64,000 bases of DNA from Bradyrhizobium sp. Ce-3 (GTDB taxonomy: Bacteria > Pseudomonadota > Alphaproteobacteria > Rhizobiales > Xanthobacteraceae), in assembly GCF_022835695.1 (NCBI RefSeq), contig NZ_BQUV01000005.1, positions 434,001-498,000 on the forward strand. Direction: 5' to 3'. The translations under genes were made by a program, and so were the position numbers. Of the stretch, positions 18,315-27,606 are shown piece after piece. Position 1 is the first letter of the stretch. The number at the start of each line of letters is the position of its first letter. The notes under the pieces are model-generated. The model made no database searches. It worked only from the letters and a program-made list of their open reading frames with translations, and had not been told where the DNA came from.

Positions 18315-20858
18315 ATGGCCGCTCGCAAATTGTCGCAAGGGCAGGCCCCGACCCGGGAAGCGCGTCGCCGCTGGCACGAGGAGCGGTCGCTGCGTTGCGC
18401 CATCAGGTTGGCCCGCATGGGCTACTGGGAAGCGCAGAGTGCCACCGCGACCGAATTCTGGATATCGCCCGAGCTAGCCGCCTTCTATGAATTCGAGACG
18501 GTCGACGGCTTTGTCTCGATCGCCAGGGTGCGCGAGCGCTATCTGCCCGAAAGCCGCAAGGTTCTCGAGCAGCATTACGCGGCCTGCTGGGCGGAGGGGC
18601 GGCCCTATGCCGTGCAGACAAGGCTCCGCGGCTCCGACGGCAGCGTGCTCGACTGCGTGGTGCATGGCGAGCCGGAATTCGACGCGCGCGGTCAGGTGCG
18701 CCGCGTGTCGGGCATTGTCCGCGACGTCACCGAGGAGACCACCGCGCTGCGGCGTCTCGCGGAGAGCGAGCAGCGGCTGGCCGATTTTGTCTCGACCGCC
18801 TCGGACTGGTGCTGGGAGAGCGACGCCGCCCATCGGCTGCTGCCCTATCCGAAATCGCTTGCCGGCAACGCGGCCTTCCAGACGGTGGCCGCCGGCAGAA
18901 AGGCGCGCTGGGAACTGGCGTATGCGCCCGAGGATGCGGAGGCCATGGCGCGGCACCGGGCCGACATGGAGGCCCGGCGCCCCTTTCGCGACTTCGTCTA
19001 TACGCTGATCGGCCAGGACGGCTCGCGCGTCAGCATCTGCACCAGCGGCAAGCCGATCTTCGCCGACGATGGCGGCTTTCTCGGCTATCGCGGCACGTCC
19101 AGCGACATCACCCAGCTCAGGGCGGCCAAGGCGCTGCTCGACCAGCGCACGCGAGCGCTGGAGGAAGCCCACCGCCTCGGCAAGATCGGCACCTGGAGCT
19201 ACCGGCTGGACACCGGCCGCACGGTCTGGGCGGTCGAGCTCTACCAGCTGCTCGGCTTCGACCCCGACACTTTCGAACCGACCGATGAGACCATCAGGCC
19301 CCGTTTCCTCGGCAACGACGCCGATCGCTTCCGCGACGTGCAGAAGAGGGTGCTCCGCACCCGCAGGACCGAGGCCACCGACCTGCGCATCCTGCATGCC
19401 GACGGCACCGCCCGCGATCTGGCTGTGATCTGCAAGGCGGAGGTCGCCCACGACAAGGTCATCGGCATCATCGGTACCGTGCAGGACGTCACCGAGCGCA
19501 AGGAGGCCGAGCGCCAGCTCGAGCAGCTCGCCTACAGCGACCCTCTGACCGGGCTCGCCAACCGCGCGCTGTTCACGCGCGAGCTCGCCGCCCTGATCGA
19601 GGGCTGTGCGATGCAAGGCCGCGGCGCCGCGCTGCTGCTGATCGACCTCGATCGCTTCAAGGAGGTCAATGACTCCCTCGGCCATGCCGCCGGCGACAAA
19701 TTGCTGGTCCAGGTGGCGGCCGCGCTGCGGCAGGATCTCGGGCCGCGCGCCTTCATCGCCCGGCTTGGTGGCGACGAATTCGCGGTGCTGGCGGACGGCT
19801 ACGGCATGTCCGACGCCGCGCTGACCGGGCTTGCCGATCGGCTGATCGGCAAGCTCTCCGGCCCCGTCGATCTCTCCGAAGGCGAGGCCTCGGTCGGCGC
19901 CACCATCGGCATCGCCCGCCTGCCGGAGCATGGGACGACGGCGGAAACCGCCATGCGCAACGCGGATTTGGCGCTCTACATGGCCAAGGAGGCCGGGCGC
20001 GGCCGGGCGCAATTGTTCGAGCCGGTCTACGCCCAGGCGGTCGATGAACGGCTCGATCTCGGCCGGCATCTGCGCCACGCCGTGGAGGCCGGCGCGCTCG
20101 AGGCGCATTACCAGCCGCAGCTGGACCTGAAGACCGGCCGCGTCACCGGCTTCGAGGCGCTGTTGCGCTGGACCCATCCCGAGCGCGGGCCGATCTCGCC
20201 TGTGGAGTTCATCCCGATCGCCGAAAGCTCCGGGCTGATCGTCGATCTCGGCCTGTGGGTGCTGCGCGAGTCCTGCCGACAGGGCCGCGCCTGGCTCGAT
20301 GCCGGTTTGCCGCCGCGCTCCGTCTCGGTCAACGTCTCGCCGGCGCAGATCTGGAACGTGGACTTCGAGGCGGCCGTTGCAGCGGTGCTGGCGGAGACCG
20401 GCTTCCCGGCCAAGCTGCTGTGCCTGGAGCTGACCGAAAACCTGTTCGTCGATCATACCGAGCAGCGGATCAGCCGCACGCTGACGGCGCTCTCCGGCCT
20501 CGGCGCCAGGCTGGCGCTCGACGATTTCGGATCGGGCTATTCCTCGCTCGGCTATCTGACGCGGCTGCCGTTCGACTGCCTGAAGGTGGACCGCGCCTTC
20601 GTGGATGGCATTTCCACCGCGCCGGAGAAGCGCAAGCTGCTCGGCGGCATCATCGCGCTATCGCACGGGCTCGGCATGACCGTGGTGGCGGAGGGCGCCG
20701 AATTGGCGGCCGAAGTGGACGTGCTCGGCAGCCTCGATTGCGACCTGGTGCAGGGCTTCGTGTTCTCGCCGCCGGTCGCAGCCGACCAGGCGCCGCTGGT
20801 GGCCGCCAGCATCGAGCGCGAGGCGCGCAGGATCGAGCCGAAACGGAATCGCCTCTAG
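18315..20858 (+). CDS. PAS-PAS-PAS-GGDEF-EAL c-di-GMP signalling protein
   Basis: An 847-residue cytosolic protein without membrane segments. Three PAS/PAC-type sensor units precede the catalytic part; PAC ends are recognisable as GIVRDVTEE, GTSSDITQL and GTVQDVTERK. The GGDEF domain is intact (ARLGGDEFAVL, near residue 485). The EAL domain has FEALLRW (near 613), LTENLF, DDFGSGYSSLGY and EGAEL. Both synthesis and hydrolysis of c-di-GMP are therefore possible. GGGGA precedes the ATG. It is a second composite c-di-GMP enzyme 3.6 kb from the MHYT one; here sensing is cytosolic. Confidence 0.93.
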   Translation: MAARKLSQGQAPTREARRRWHEERSLRCAIRLARMGYWEAQSATATEFWISPELAAFYEFETVDGFVSIARVRERYLPESRKVLEQHYAACWAEGRPYAVQTRLRGSDGSVLDCVVHGEPEFDARGQVRRVSGIVRDVTEETTALRRLAESEQRLADFVSTASDWCWESDAAHRLLPYPKSLAGNAAFQTVAAGRKARWELAYAPEDAEAMARHRADMEARRPFRDFVYTLIGQDGSRVSICTSGKPIFADDGGFLGYRGTSSDITQLRAAKALLDQRTRALEEAHRLGKIGTWSYRLDTGRTVWAVELYQLLGFDPDTFEPTDETIRPRFLGNDADRFRDVQKRVLRTRRTEATDLRILHADGTARDLAVICKAEVAHDKVIGIIGTVQDVTERKEAERQLEQLAYSDPLTGLANRALFTRELAALIEGCAMQGRGAALLLIDLDRFKEVNDSLGHAAGDKLLVQVAAALRQDLGPRAFIARLGGDEFAVLADGYGMSDAALTGLADRLIGKLSGPVDLSEGEASVGATIGIARLPEHGTTAETAMRNADLALYMAKEAGRGRAQLFEPVYAQAVDERLDLGRHLRHAVEAGALEAHYQPQLDLKTGRVTGFEALLRWTHPERGPISPVEFIPIAESSGLIVDLGLWVLRESCRQGRAWLDAGLPPRSVSVNVSPAQIWNVDFEAAVAAVLAETGFPAKLLCLELTENLFVDHTEQRISRTLTALSGLGARLALDDFGSGYSSLGYLTRLPFDCLKVDRAFVDGISTAPEKRKLLGGIIALSHGLGMTVVAEGAELAAEVDVLGSLDCDLVQGFVFSPPVAADQAPLVAASIEREARRIEPKRNRL

Positions 20859-20968
20859 AAGCGATAGCGCTTTTCGCTTGTTGCCTGGATTGGGGCGTGT
20901 CGAAGATTCTTCCTCAACCCGTAGATGTTGTAAATTTCTCAACCGCATCCAGGGAGCCGAATGTCCAG

Positions 20969-21166
20969 ATGGGAGCCTCGATCGGCGGCACTGCCGCCAC
21001 AATCCTGTTGATCACGCTCTTTGTTCTGGGGTTCGTCGCAACGACCCTGTGGGGAGAGTCCTTCGAGCGGCTCGGCGACGACGTTGAGGCCCCGTATATC
21101 TTCAAGGTGGTCGGCATCGGGCTGATCGTGTTCTTCTTGATCGCAATCACCTTCAGGCTCATCTGA
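20969..21166 (+). CDS. Small two-helix membrane protein
   Basis: A 65-residue protein from the ATG at 20969 with AGGGAG about 11 bp upstream. Two hydrophobic helices (ATILLITLFVLGFVATTLW and VVGIGLIVFFLIAITF) flank a short acidic loop. No family is recognised. It marks the last gene before the repeat-rich accessory region; a dispersed repeat begins at its stop codon. Confidence 0.6.
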   Translation: MGASIGGTAATILLITLFVLGFVATTLWGESFERLGDDVEAPYIFKVVGIGLIVFFLIAITFRLI

Positions 21167-21217
21167 ACTCGACGTAAGCACCATGCGTCCGCTTTCGGGT
21201 GCATAGCGACCAATCGC
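21165..21217. repeat. Dispersed 53-bp repeat, copy A
   Basis: Core GAACTCGACGTAAGCACCAT then GCGTCCGCTTTCGGGTGCAT then AGCGACCAATCGC. Copies B (22569-22621), C (28618-28670) and a degenerate D (40661-40700) share the order GAA-TCGA-GTGAGCAC-TGCG-CC-CTTTC-GGT-CATAGC-ACCAATCGC. All four lie in the accessory region. The stop codon of the preceding gene overlaps the repeat start. Confidence 0.6.
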
Positions 21218-21498
21218 GTCGTCCTCAACGACATCGATCTGGTTGGCGGACGTCTCGGCCACCAGCCAACTGCTCCTGCACTGAGCCGGCGATCGGGAAG
21301 CAGCAATTTCTGTTTCTCCATCGCTTGGCGAGTGGCCTCGGGCACCCATTCGACCGCCTGGCTCCAAGGCGACGTTGCTACGGGGCAACACTGGCCGGAA
21401 ATCCAGCAACTGCCAATTCTTGGTAAGGTTCGGAATTGCAATCGTCGCGAGGCGCAACGAGGATTTGGTTGGAACGGTCGACCGTCACAGGTGGTCAA
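21218..21498. other. Gene-free interval upstream of the porin gene
   Basis: About 280 bp without a convincing gene. It follows repeat copy A and should hold the promoter of the porin gene. Short open frames on both strands have no recognisable family. Confidence 0.45.
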
Positions 21499-22419
21499 AT
21501 GAGCAACCGTCTTATTTCCATTGTCTGCGGGAGTGGTTTAATCGTCGCGACAAGCGGGACTGTCTTTGCCGCTGACATGGCCGTCAAAGCTCTTCCGCCA
21601 GCGCCGCCGCCTGCTACGTGGGATTGGTCCGGGTTCTATATCGGTGCCGGCGGCAGTTATAACTGGACCCATTTCGACCAATCGCTGCAGGGCGTGTCCG
21701 GCCTCATCAGTGTATTTGATGCGGGGGTGCTAACCGCCCAAGGGCAAGAGGGTGGTCCCTTTTTCGACTTCAGTCGAAACAAATCCCGTTTCGCCCCCGA
21801 TGTTCAGTTCGGCTATATGCATCCGTTTGCCGGGGGCGACTGGCTGGCTGGGCTCAAGTTCAATTATAAATACGCAAACATCGACTCGAAGCAGAACGTG
21901 ATCATTCCGCAGAATGGGACCGGCACCGTCGTAAGCGGACCGAACGCCGGAATCTCCGGACCTATCACTGGGTTCTTGGCGATCAGCCCGGCGGAAATCA
22001 ATCTCAGGCATCAGCTTTCGCTTATCGGCACCATCGGCCGGTCCTTCGGCAATGTTACGGTATACGCCGGTGGCGGTCCGGCCCTGTTCGGCGTGGATTC
22101 CAATTTTATCAATGGGATTCCCTTTGCCACCCAGTCGTTGAGAGGAACGTTCGCCACCAGCCTGCCGATCACCGTTTTCAATCAGAATTGGGTGTGGGGC
22201 GGCGCGGCGCAAATTGGTACTACCTATTCCTTTGCCGGCGGCTGGTTCTTGGATTTTGCCTACACCTATGCGCGTTCCGCGAACTTCACCATCTCCGACA
22301 CGGTCACTGTATTCAACCAGAATGGGACGTTGTCGACCTCTGGGTCTGCTGTCTTGAACGCCCAAGAGCGGGTCACCAACCAGTCCGTGACGCTAACCCT
22401 CAATTATCAATTCCATTGA
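21499..22419 (+). CDS. Outer-membrane beta-barrel protein (Omp25/RopB-like porin family)
   Basis: About 306 residues from the ATG at 21499. A Sec signal peptide ends VFAAD. A Pro-rich linker (ALPPAPPPATWDWSG) leads into FYIGAGGSYNW, the typical first strand of rhizobial OMP_b-brl proteins. Alternating hydrophobic/polar strands continue to the C-terminus NYQFH, close to the aromatic ending needed for barrel assembly. It should sit in the outer membrane as a small porin or structural barrel. GC is lower than in the flanking core genes, and repeats lie on both sides, consistent with an acquired or mobile segment. Confidence 0.88.
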   Translation: MSNRLISIVCGSGLIVATSGTVFAADMAVKALPPAPPPATWDWSGFYIGAGGSYNWTHFDQSLQGVSGLISVFDAGVLTAQGQEGGPFFDFSRNKSRFAPDVQFGYMHPFAGGDWLAGLKFNYKYANIDSKQNVIIPQNGTGTVVSGPNAGISGPITGFLAISPAEINLRHQLSLIGTIGRSFGNVTVYAGGGPALFGVDSNFINGIPFATQSLRGTFATSLPITVFNQNWVWGGAAQIGTTYSFAGGWFLDFAYTYARSANFTISDTVTVFNQNGTLSTSGSAVLNAQERVTNQSVTLTLNYQFH

Positions 22420-22552
22420 TCTGATTGACCGGCGGTACGACTTGGGTGGCGCGAGAGTGTCCTTCGACGACGGCCTGATTTGCTGAGGTGCGCGTGCTCG
22501 CCTGGTGTGAAGCTCGGCTCAAGTCGTCATTCGGTCCTGCATGCAGGTCGCT

Positions 22553-22621
22553 TCGGGTCAAAGCTGAAGAACTCGATGTGAGCACAGTGCGCCCACTTTC
22601 AGGTGCATAGCAACCAATCGC
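22553..22621. repeat. Dispersed 53-bp repeat, copy B with left extension
   Basis: The left part GGGTCAAAGCTGAAGAACTC is shared with copies C (GGGCCAGAAGCTGAAGAATTC) and D (GGGCGTCAAAGGGTGAAGAACTC). The core then runs GATGTGAGCACAGTGCGCCC to CAATCGCC. It lies in the gene-free gap after the porin. Confidence 0.6.
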
Positions 22622-22875
22622 CGGTCGTCGCCGGCCACGCACCGCTGGTGGCCGCCGGAAGCGCCTCTAGCCGAACACCGCTTTGGCGGCATTCTTTGCC
22701 GGGGGCCTTGCCTCGATGATGGCCGCTGACCAAATCGGCTAGGGGCGCGTTCTCACGAATCGGAGTTGCATGAGGAAGGTGAGGCGCACATCGATGCAGC
22801 GATCAGCCTTTCGCAGTGTCTTGAGGCCTTGCATCCGGCTATTGTCCAAGTCCGACAGGCTTTGAAGGTTCGCCG
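22622..22875. other. Gene-free interval before the AraC gene
   Basis: About 250 bp without a supported gene. It contains the likely promoter of the AraC-type gene at 22876. Nothing else is recognised. Confidence 0.4.
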
Positions 22876-23967
22876 ATGCTGCTCGAAACGGGTCTCCGAG
22901 GTGCCGCACTGGCGCTGCTCGGCTTACTTGCGATCATTGGTCTTCCAGGCACGCTCCGATCGCCGATCGGCCGCGCCACACTGCTGTTCGACCTCTGCGT
23001 CATCGCGTTCCTCATCGAGACGGCTCCCGGACTTCACGAAGGGCTCGCCTGGTGGATCATTCCACTGCGGATTCTCAGCAATTCGATCGCAGGCATTTTC
23101 GTTGTGTGGGCCGAGACGGTCTTCAGTGATGCATCCGAAGCGACGCCATGGCGGTGGGCGGTCTTCGTTGCCGTCGTGCCGCTCGCAGCCGTGGCAACCT
23201 TGTCCGGCTCGAGCTTGGCGTGGGATGCGACGCATGCCGTGACGCTCATCGCGGTCGTCATCGAAACCGCTCGGGTCCTTGCAGGACGCAAGGCAGACCT
23301 GGTCGAGGGGCGACGGCGCTTTCGGATCATTTTCGCCTGTGCGGTGGGGCTGGTCATTCTGGCAACGACGGTGCTCGACGCTGCCGGCGTCCGCTGGCTC
23401 CCCGGGCTTTCGGCCGTGCTCGGTCTGGCCATCGTCGCCGCCATGACGCGTCTGCGTGCCGTCATGCCTGAGCCAACGCTTGAACCGGCGCCGGCTGCGC
23501 GCGGCGGCGCTACGATCCCCATCGCGGCAACGGACATGAGCGCCGAGGAGCGCCAGCTGGCGGAACGGCTGCGGCGGGCGATGGAGCAAGACCGTGCCTA
23601 CCGCGACCCGGACCTCTCGGTGGATCGACTGGCCGAGCGGCTGGGGGTGCCTGAATATCGTCTCAGGCGAACGATCAACCAGCGGCTCGGCTATCGGAAC
23701 TTCACCGATTTCGTCAACGAGCACAGGTTGAAGGAGGCGCGGGAGGCGTTGTCTGACCCTGCGCAATCGCGCGTCCCGGTCCTCACCATCGCCCTCGATG
23801 CCGGTTGGGGATCGATCGGTCCGTTCAATCGCGCCTTCAAGGGGCAAACCGGCCACACGCCCACTGAATTCCGCCGCCGCGCACTGGCCGATTTCGCAAT
23901 CGGCGATATTTTGCCGGTATCGGCCAGGTCCGACGCGACTTCCGGCAAGACCCCGACCTCGGCTTGA
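22876..23967 (+). CDS. Membrane-embedded AraC-family regulator
   Basis: A 363-residue protein. Residues 1-200 hold about seven hydrophobic segments. The C-terminal 100 residues are an AraC-type DNA-binding domain (LSVDRLAERLGVPEYRLRRTIN, then VLTIALDAGWGSIGPFNRAFKGQTGHTPTEFRR). This architecture, polytopic N-terminus plus cytosolic AraC HTH, is known in alphaproteobacteria but its ligands are mostly unknown. The acyltransferase gene starts 34 bp downstream on the same strand and is the obvious candidate target or partner. Confidence 0.88.
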   Translation: MLLETGLRGAALALLGLLAIIGLPGTLRSPIGRATLLFDLCVIAFLIETAPGLHEGLAWWIIPLRILSNSIAGIFVVWAETVFSDASEATPWRWAVFVAVVPLAAVATLSGSSLAWDATHAVTLIAVVIETARVLAGRKADLVEGRRRFRIIFACAVGLVILATTVLDAAGVRWLPGLSAVLGLAIVAAMTRLRAVMPEPTLEPAPAARGGATIPIAATDMSAEERQLAERLRRAMEQDRAYRDPDLSVDRLAERLGVPEYRLRRTINQRLGYRNFTDFVNEHRLKEAREALSDPAQSRVPVLTIALDAGWGSIGPFNRAFKGQTGHTPTEFRRRALADFAIGDILPVSARSDATSGKTPTSA

Positions 23968-24001
23968 GGCCTGATCCCGGCGCAAAACCGGAGGACAGGT
24001 C

Positions 24002-25147
24002 ATGCCTGGAGAGAGGCCGAGCCATCGCCTGCTGTATATCGACAACCTGCGTTGGTCGGCGATCAGCATGGTCGTCGTCATGCACGCGGCCGTGACCTAC
24101 TCGCCGTTTGGCGAGTGGTACTACCGTGAGCATCCGGAACTGGGTATCGGAGCGAAGCTTGGCTTCGCTGCCTATCAATCCTTCCAGCACGCGGTGGCAA
24201 TGGGTTTGCTGTTCGGCCTGGCAGGCTTCTTTTCAGCCGGCGCCGTTGCACGCAATGGCGTCCGCAGCTTCATCCGCGAGCGGCTGCAAAGACTTGGCCT
24301 GCCATTGCTGCTCTATGTGACCTTGATCGGCCCGCTGACCGAATACTTCGTCGCAGGGTCGTGGCGGTCGAACCCGCCGCGAACGTTCATCCAGGACTGG
24401 TGGCTGCACCTTCGTTCGGGGGAACTGCTCGATGGCTCGGGACCGCTATGGTTCTGCCTGGTCCTTCTCCTGTTCTCGGCCGCCTACGCAGTGGTCTGCC
24501 AGATACGCCCGATACGGTTCGCTCCGCGTGATCCGCCTTCGGCACGGGCCGTGTTGGGTTATGCGGCCCTGATTGCCATCGTGACCTTTGTCGTCGGCGC
24601 CACCTTTCCGAACGCGACGACTGTTCTCAACATCGATGTGCACGACTTTCCGCAATACCCCTTCATGTACGTTGCCGGAATTGCCGCATGGAAAGGCGAC
24701 TGGTTGCGCCAGATACCGTCACGCGTCGGACGGCGTTGGTTGTGGAATGGCATTTGGATCGGTGGTGGGCTGTGGATCATCCTCGTCGCCGCGGGCGGCG
24801 CCATGCGCGGCGACGTGTCCCCCTATGGCGGGGGCTGGCACTGGCAGGCTGCCGGCATCGACGCCTGGCGCTCGTTCACCTGTCTTGCTCTCTCGCTCGG
24901 CGCAATCGTCCTCTACCGAGACCGCTTCGACGGCCAAGGACCCATCGCTCGCTTCCTCACGCGCAATGCGTTTGGCGTCTACGTCCTGCACGCGCCGATC
25001 CTGGTCGCGGTTACGCGTTTGCTGCACTTTCTACCTGCTTCGATTGCCCTCAAATTCACGCTCGCCAGTCTGGGCGGCATCCTGGCAAGCTTTCTCATTG
25101 TCGGCTTCGTGGCCCGGCGAACGCCCGGTTTGCGCGCGGTGCTCTGA
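24002..25147 (+). CDS. Acyltransferase family 3 (integral membrane O-acyltransferase)
   Basis: A 381-residue polytopic protein with about ten hydrophobic segments. RLLYIDNLRWSAISMVVVMHA is the family's N-terminal motif, with the conserved His in the first membrane segment. These enzymes move acyl groups (acetyl, succinyl) onto extracytoplasmic glycans, glucans or lipids. GGAGGA lies six bases before the ATG, and the gene follows the AraC gene by 34 bp, so the pair looks like one operon. The substrate is unknown. Confidence 0.87.
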   Translation: MPGERPSHRLLYIDNLRWSAISMVVVMHAAVTYSPFGEWYYREHPELGIGAKLGFAAYQSFQHAVAMGLLFGLAGFFSAGAVARNGVRSFIRERLQRLGLPLLLYVTLIGPLTEYFVAGSWRSNPPRTFIQDWWLHLRSGELLDGSGPLWFCLVLLLFSAAYAVVCQIRPIRFAPRDPPSARAVLGYAALIAIVTFVVGATFPNATTVLNIDVHDFPQYPFMYVAGIAAWKGDWLRQIPSRVGRRWLWNGIWIGGGLWIILVAAGGAMRGDVSPYGGGWHWQAAGIDAWRSFTCLALSLGAIVLYRDRFDGQGPIARFLTRNAFGVYVLHAPILVAVTRLLHFLPASIALKFTLASLGGILASFLIVGFVARRTPGLRAVL

Positions 25148-25257
25148 AGGTCTGCGTTGGGGCAAAGCCGCTCAGTGAGGCCAAACCGAGCAGCGTCCGC
25201 TCTGCCCAAACGAGCGGACGTGCCGACGAACGAGTGGACCTTCGGCCAGGGGCGTCT

Positions 25258-25890
25258 TTATGAGCTCATGCTTGGACGCAATATCACAGAGTCGTACCAA
25301 CGCCTCGATGCGGCACTCTCCGCCGGAATCGATAGATTCAAGGCCTTTGTCGCGAAGTCGATGGTGACAACCGCCGTGATATCGGCGACGCTGAATTGGT
25401 CTCCGGCAAGGAATCGCACTTCCACCAAGCGGTTCTCGAGATCGCCGTAGAAGTCGGCGATGCGACGCCGGCCGCGCTCGACCAACTCCGGAATTTGGTC
25501 GTAGCCATGGGGTCCCGCGATTGCGCGCCCCTTGAGGCCAGCGGCCCCGTTGCGCACGGTTTCCATCACGGCGGCAAAGCCCTCCAACTCCATCCGGCGC
25601 TCCCACATGGTGACGGTCGCTTTCTCCTTGGGAGAACTGCCGAGTAACGGCGGGTTCGGATATGCTTCTTCGAGATAGCGAATGATCGCCGGCACTTCCG
25701 CAATGGCCGTCCCGTCGTCAAGAACGAGGGTGGGCACGACGCGTCGCGGGTTGATCGCCGCGTACGCGTCCGAGAACTGTTCGCGTGCGCCGAGGTCAAC
25801 CGGCACGAGGGGCATCGTTATGCCCTTCTCCGCAAGGTAGATCCTGACGCGTCGCGAGTTAGGCGAGCCGGAGGACTGGTAGAGCTTCAT
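25258..25890 (-). CDS. Glutathione S-transferase family protein
   Basis: A 210-residue two-domain GST. The thioredoxin-like N-domain has YQSSGSPNSRRVRIYLAEKG (Ser/Tyr near the catalytic position), VPTLVLDDG (cis-Pro) and an IAEVPAIIRYLEE segment matching the usual glutathione-binding E-S region, here E-V. The C-domain ends with FSVADITAVVTIDFA. It could conjugate glutathione or act in isomerisation/detoxification. It is the last gene of the minus-strand operon after two SDR genes (16-bp gap to the frameshifted SDR), all divergent from a LysR gene. Confidence 0.87.
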   Translation of the reverse strand: MKLYQSSGSPNSRRVRIYLAEKGITMPLVPVDLGAREQFSDAYAAINPRRVVPTLVLDDGTAIAEVPAIIRYLEEAYPNPPLLGSSPKEKATVTMWERRMELEGFAAVMETVRNGAAGLKGRAIAGPHGYDQIPELVERGRRRIADFYGDLENRLVEVRFLAGDQFSVADITAVVTIDFATKALNLSIPAESAASRRWYDSVILRPSMSS

Positions 25891-25906
25891 GACCGATCTC
25901 CCGAAG

Positions 25907-26648
25907 TCAAAGCTTTGAGCCACCGCCGACCTGGATGGTGTCGCCGGTCACCCAGCGGGCGGAATTCGAAGCGAGAAAGGTCACGGCGTCGGCGACGTCG
26001 TCGGCATGACCGATCCGTTGCAGGGCTTGCATCTTGAGCGCGTAGTCGCGGCCTTCATCCGTCTTGGTGAATTGCGACATGTCGGTGTCGATGATGCCCG
26101 GTGCCACGGCATTGACGCGGATGCCACGCGGTCCGAGCAACGAGGCGAAGTGCCTCACCATCGTGTCGATCGCGCCCTTGGTGGCGGAATACGCCGACAA
26201 CTGTCCGACAGCGGCCCGCGCCGCCAGTGACGACGTCATCACGATGCTGGAGCCGTCCCCCATCAGAGGGAGCAACTGCTGCACCAGGAAGAACGGTGCG
26301 CGGACGTTGACCGCGAACATGCGATCGAAATCCTCGACGGTCTGCGCTTCGATGGTGGCGGGCACCGCAACTCCTGCGTTGGCGACCAGAATGTCGAGTT
26401 GGCCGACAACGAGCTTGCGCACCTCGGTGGCGAGCCGCTGCGCGCCGTCGGATGCAGACAGATCGGCGCCGACGGCATCCGCCTGCCCACCGGCTTCGCG
26501 CCGCGACCAGGGAATGGGCATCCTCGGCGGAACTTCCGTAGTGGACGATGACGCGGGCGCCGGCGAGAGCGAGCGCGCGGGCGGTGGCGCGGCCGATGCC
26601 TCGGGAGGCGCCAGTGACGAGAGCGGTTCGGCTGATGAGGTCGGTCAT
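25907..26648 (-). pseudogene. SDR-family oxidoreductase, frameshifted
   Basis: The N-terminal part (from ATG 26648, with AGGAGA upstream: ALVTGASRGIGRATARALALAG, VIVHYGSSAEDAHSLVAA) and the rest (REAGGQADAVGADLS onward, NAG motif, SSLAARAAVGQLSAYSATKG with the YxxxK pair, ending VGGGSKL) are one short-chain dehydrogenase split between two frames. The break lies at about 26490-26515. The phase change is +1, so the span of 742 nt is one more than a multiple of three. Apart from the break all SDR motifs (TGxxxGIG, NAG, S-YxxxK) are present, so the event is recent or a sequence error. Confidence 0.85.
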
Positions 26649-26683
26649 GGTTGTTCTCCTGGTTGAATTGCTATCGGGAATAT

Positions 26684-27430
26684 TCACGCGGCGGTCTTGC
26701 CGCCGTTGACGCTGATGATCTGGCCGGTGATGAACGACGCCTTGCTCGAAGCCGCGAACAGGATGGCGTCCGCGAGCTCCTCGGGGCGCCCCGCACGCTT
26801 CAGCGGAATTCCCGCGACCATCCCGGCCTTGCGATCGGCCGAGCCCGTGAACCGGTCGAGCATTGCGGTCTCGATCGGGCCGGGTGCGATCGCATTGACG
26901 CGAACGCCGAAGGCGGCCGCCTCCAGAGCGGCGGATTTGGTCAAGCCTTCGACGGCATGTTTGCTGGCGACGTAGAGCGAAGCATTCGGCGCGCCGCGGC
27001 TGCCCATGGTCGACGAGATGTTCACGATGCTGCCGAAGCCTTGCGGCTGCATGATCCGGAGCTCGTGCTTCATCGACAGGAGGACGCCGAGCACGTTTGT
27101 GTCGAACGTCGCTGCGTAGCTCTCTGCAGTTTGCTCGGTCACCGGACCGGGCGCGCCTTCCGTGCCGGCGTTGTTGACTGCCACGTCGAGCCGGCCGAAC
27201 CGCTTGATCGTCCGCTCGACCAGCGCCGAAACGTCGCTCTCGCGACGGACGTCGGCGCGGACGAATTCGGCTTCGACGCCGTGCGAACGGAGTTCATCGG
27301 CCAGCGCGCGGCCGGCATCGTCGTGGCGACCGGAAACCACCAGGCTGGCGCCATCGCGGGCGAAGGCGAGCGCCGTGGCGCGGCCGATGCCGGTCAGGGC
27401 ACCTGTAATCAGGACAACGGGATGGGTCAT
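26684..27430 (-). CDS. SDR-family NAD(P)-dependent oxidoreductase
   Basis: A 248-residue classical short-chain dehydrogenase: cofactor motif TGALTGIGRATALAF, NNAG at the usual place, active-site SSTMGSRGAPNASLYVASK (Ser-Tyr-x3-Lys) and a C-terminal INVNGG-like end (ISVNGGKTAA). RRESD after VRAD fits NADP or NAD use, not decidable by eye. GGAGAGTGAC precedes the ATG at 27430. It is the first gene of the SDR-SDR-GST operon, divergent from the LysR gene, which probably controls it. The substrate is unknown. Confidence 0.92.
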   Translation of the reverse strand: MTHPVVLITGALTGIGRATALAFARDGASLVVSGRHDDAGRALADELRSHGVEAEFVRADVRRESDVSALVERTIKRFGRLDVAVNNAGTEGAPGPVTEQTAESYAATFDTNVLGVLLSMKHELRIMQPQGFGSIVNISSTMGSRGAPNASLYVASKHAVEGLTKSAALEAAAFGVRVNAIAPGPIETAMLDRFTGSADRKAGMVAGIPLKRAGRPEELADAILFAASSKASFITGQIISVNGGKTAA

Positions 27431-27606
27431 GTCACTCTCCAGCAGGTGTGGCCGATATGCTTGATCGGCCTGGTTCGCCAAACCGTCCGCCGTGGAGCCT
27501 CGGAGGCTTTTTGCGTCGGTGCGGCTTCATGACTGGAGATTTAGGAGGGGCTGGCTTCTTTTAGAAAGACTTCGTAGGGTTCGAGCTATACTTTTGAGGG
27601 ATATCT

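Noticed and set aside
22640-22670. Similarity of CACCGCTGGTGGCCGCC to the 3' end of the PAS-GGDEF-EAL gene, as if a duplicated remnant
   Set aside because: The shared stretch is only about 15 bp of Ala/Leu/Val-type codons and no further homology follows.
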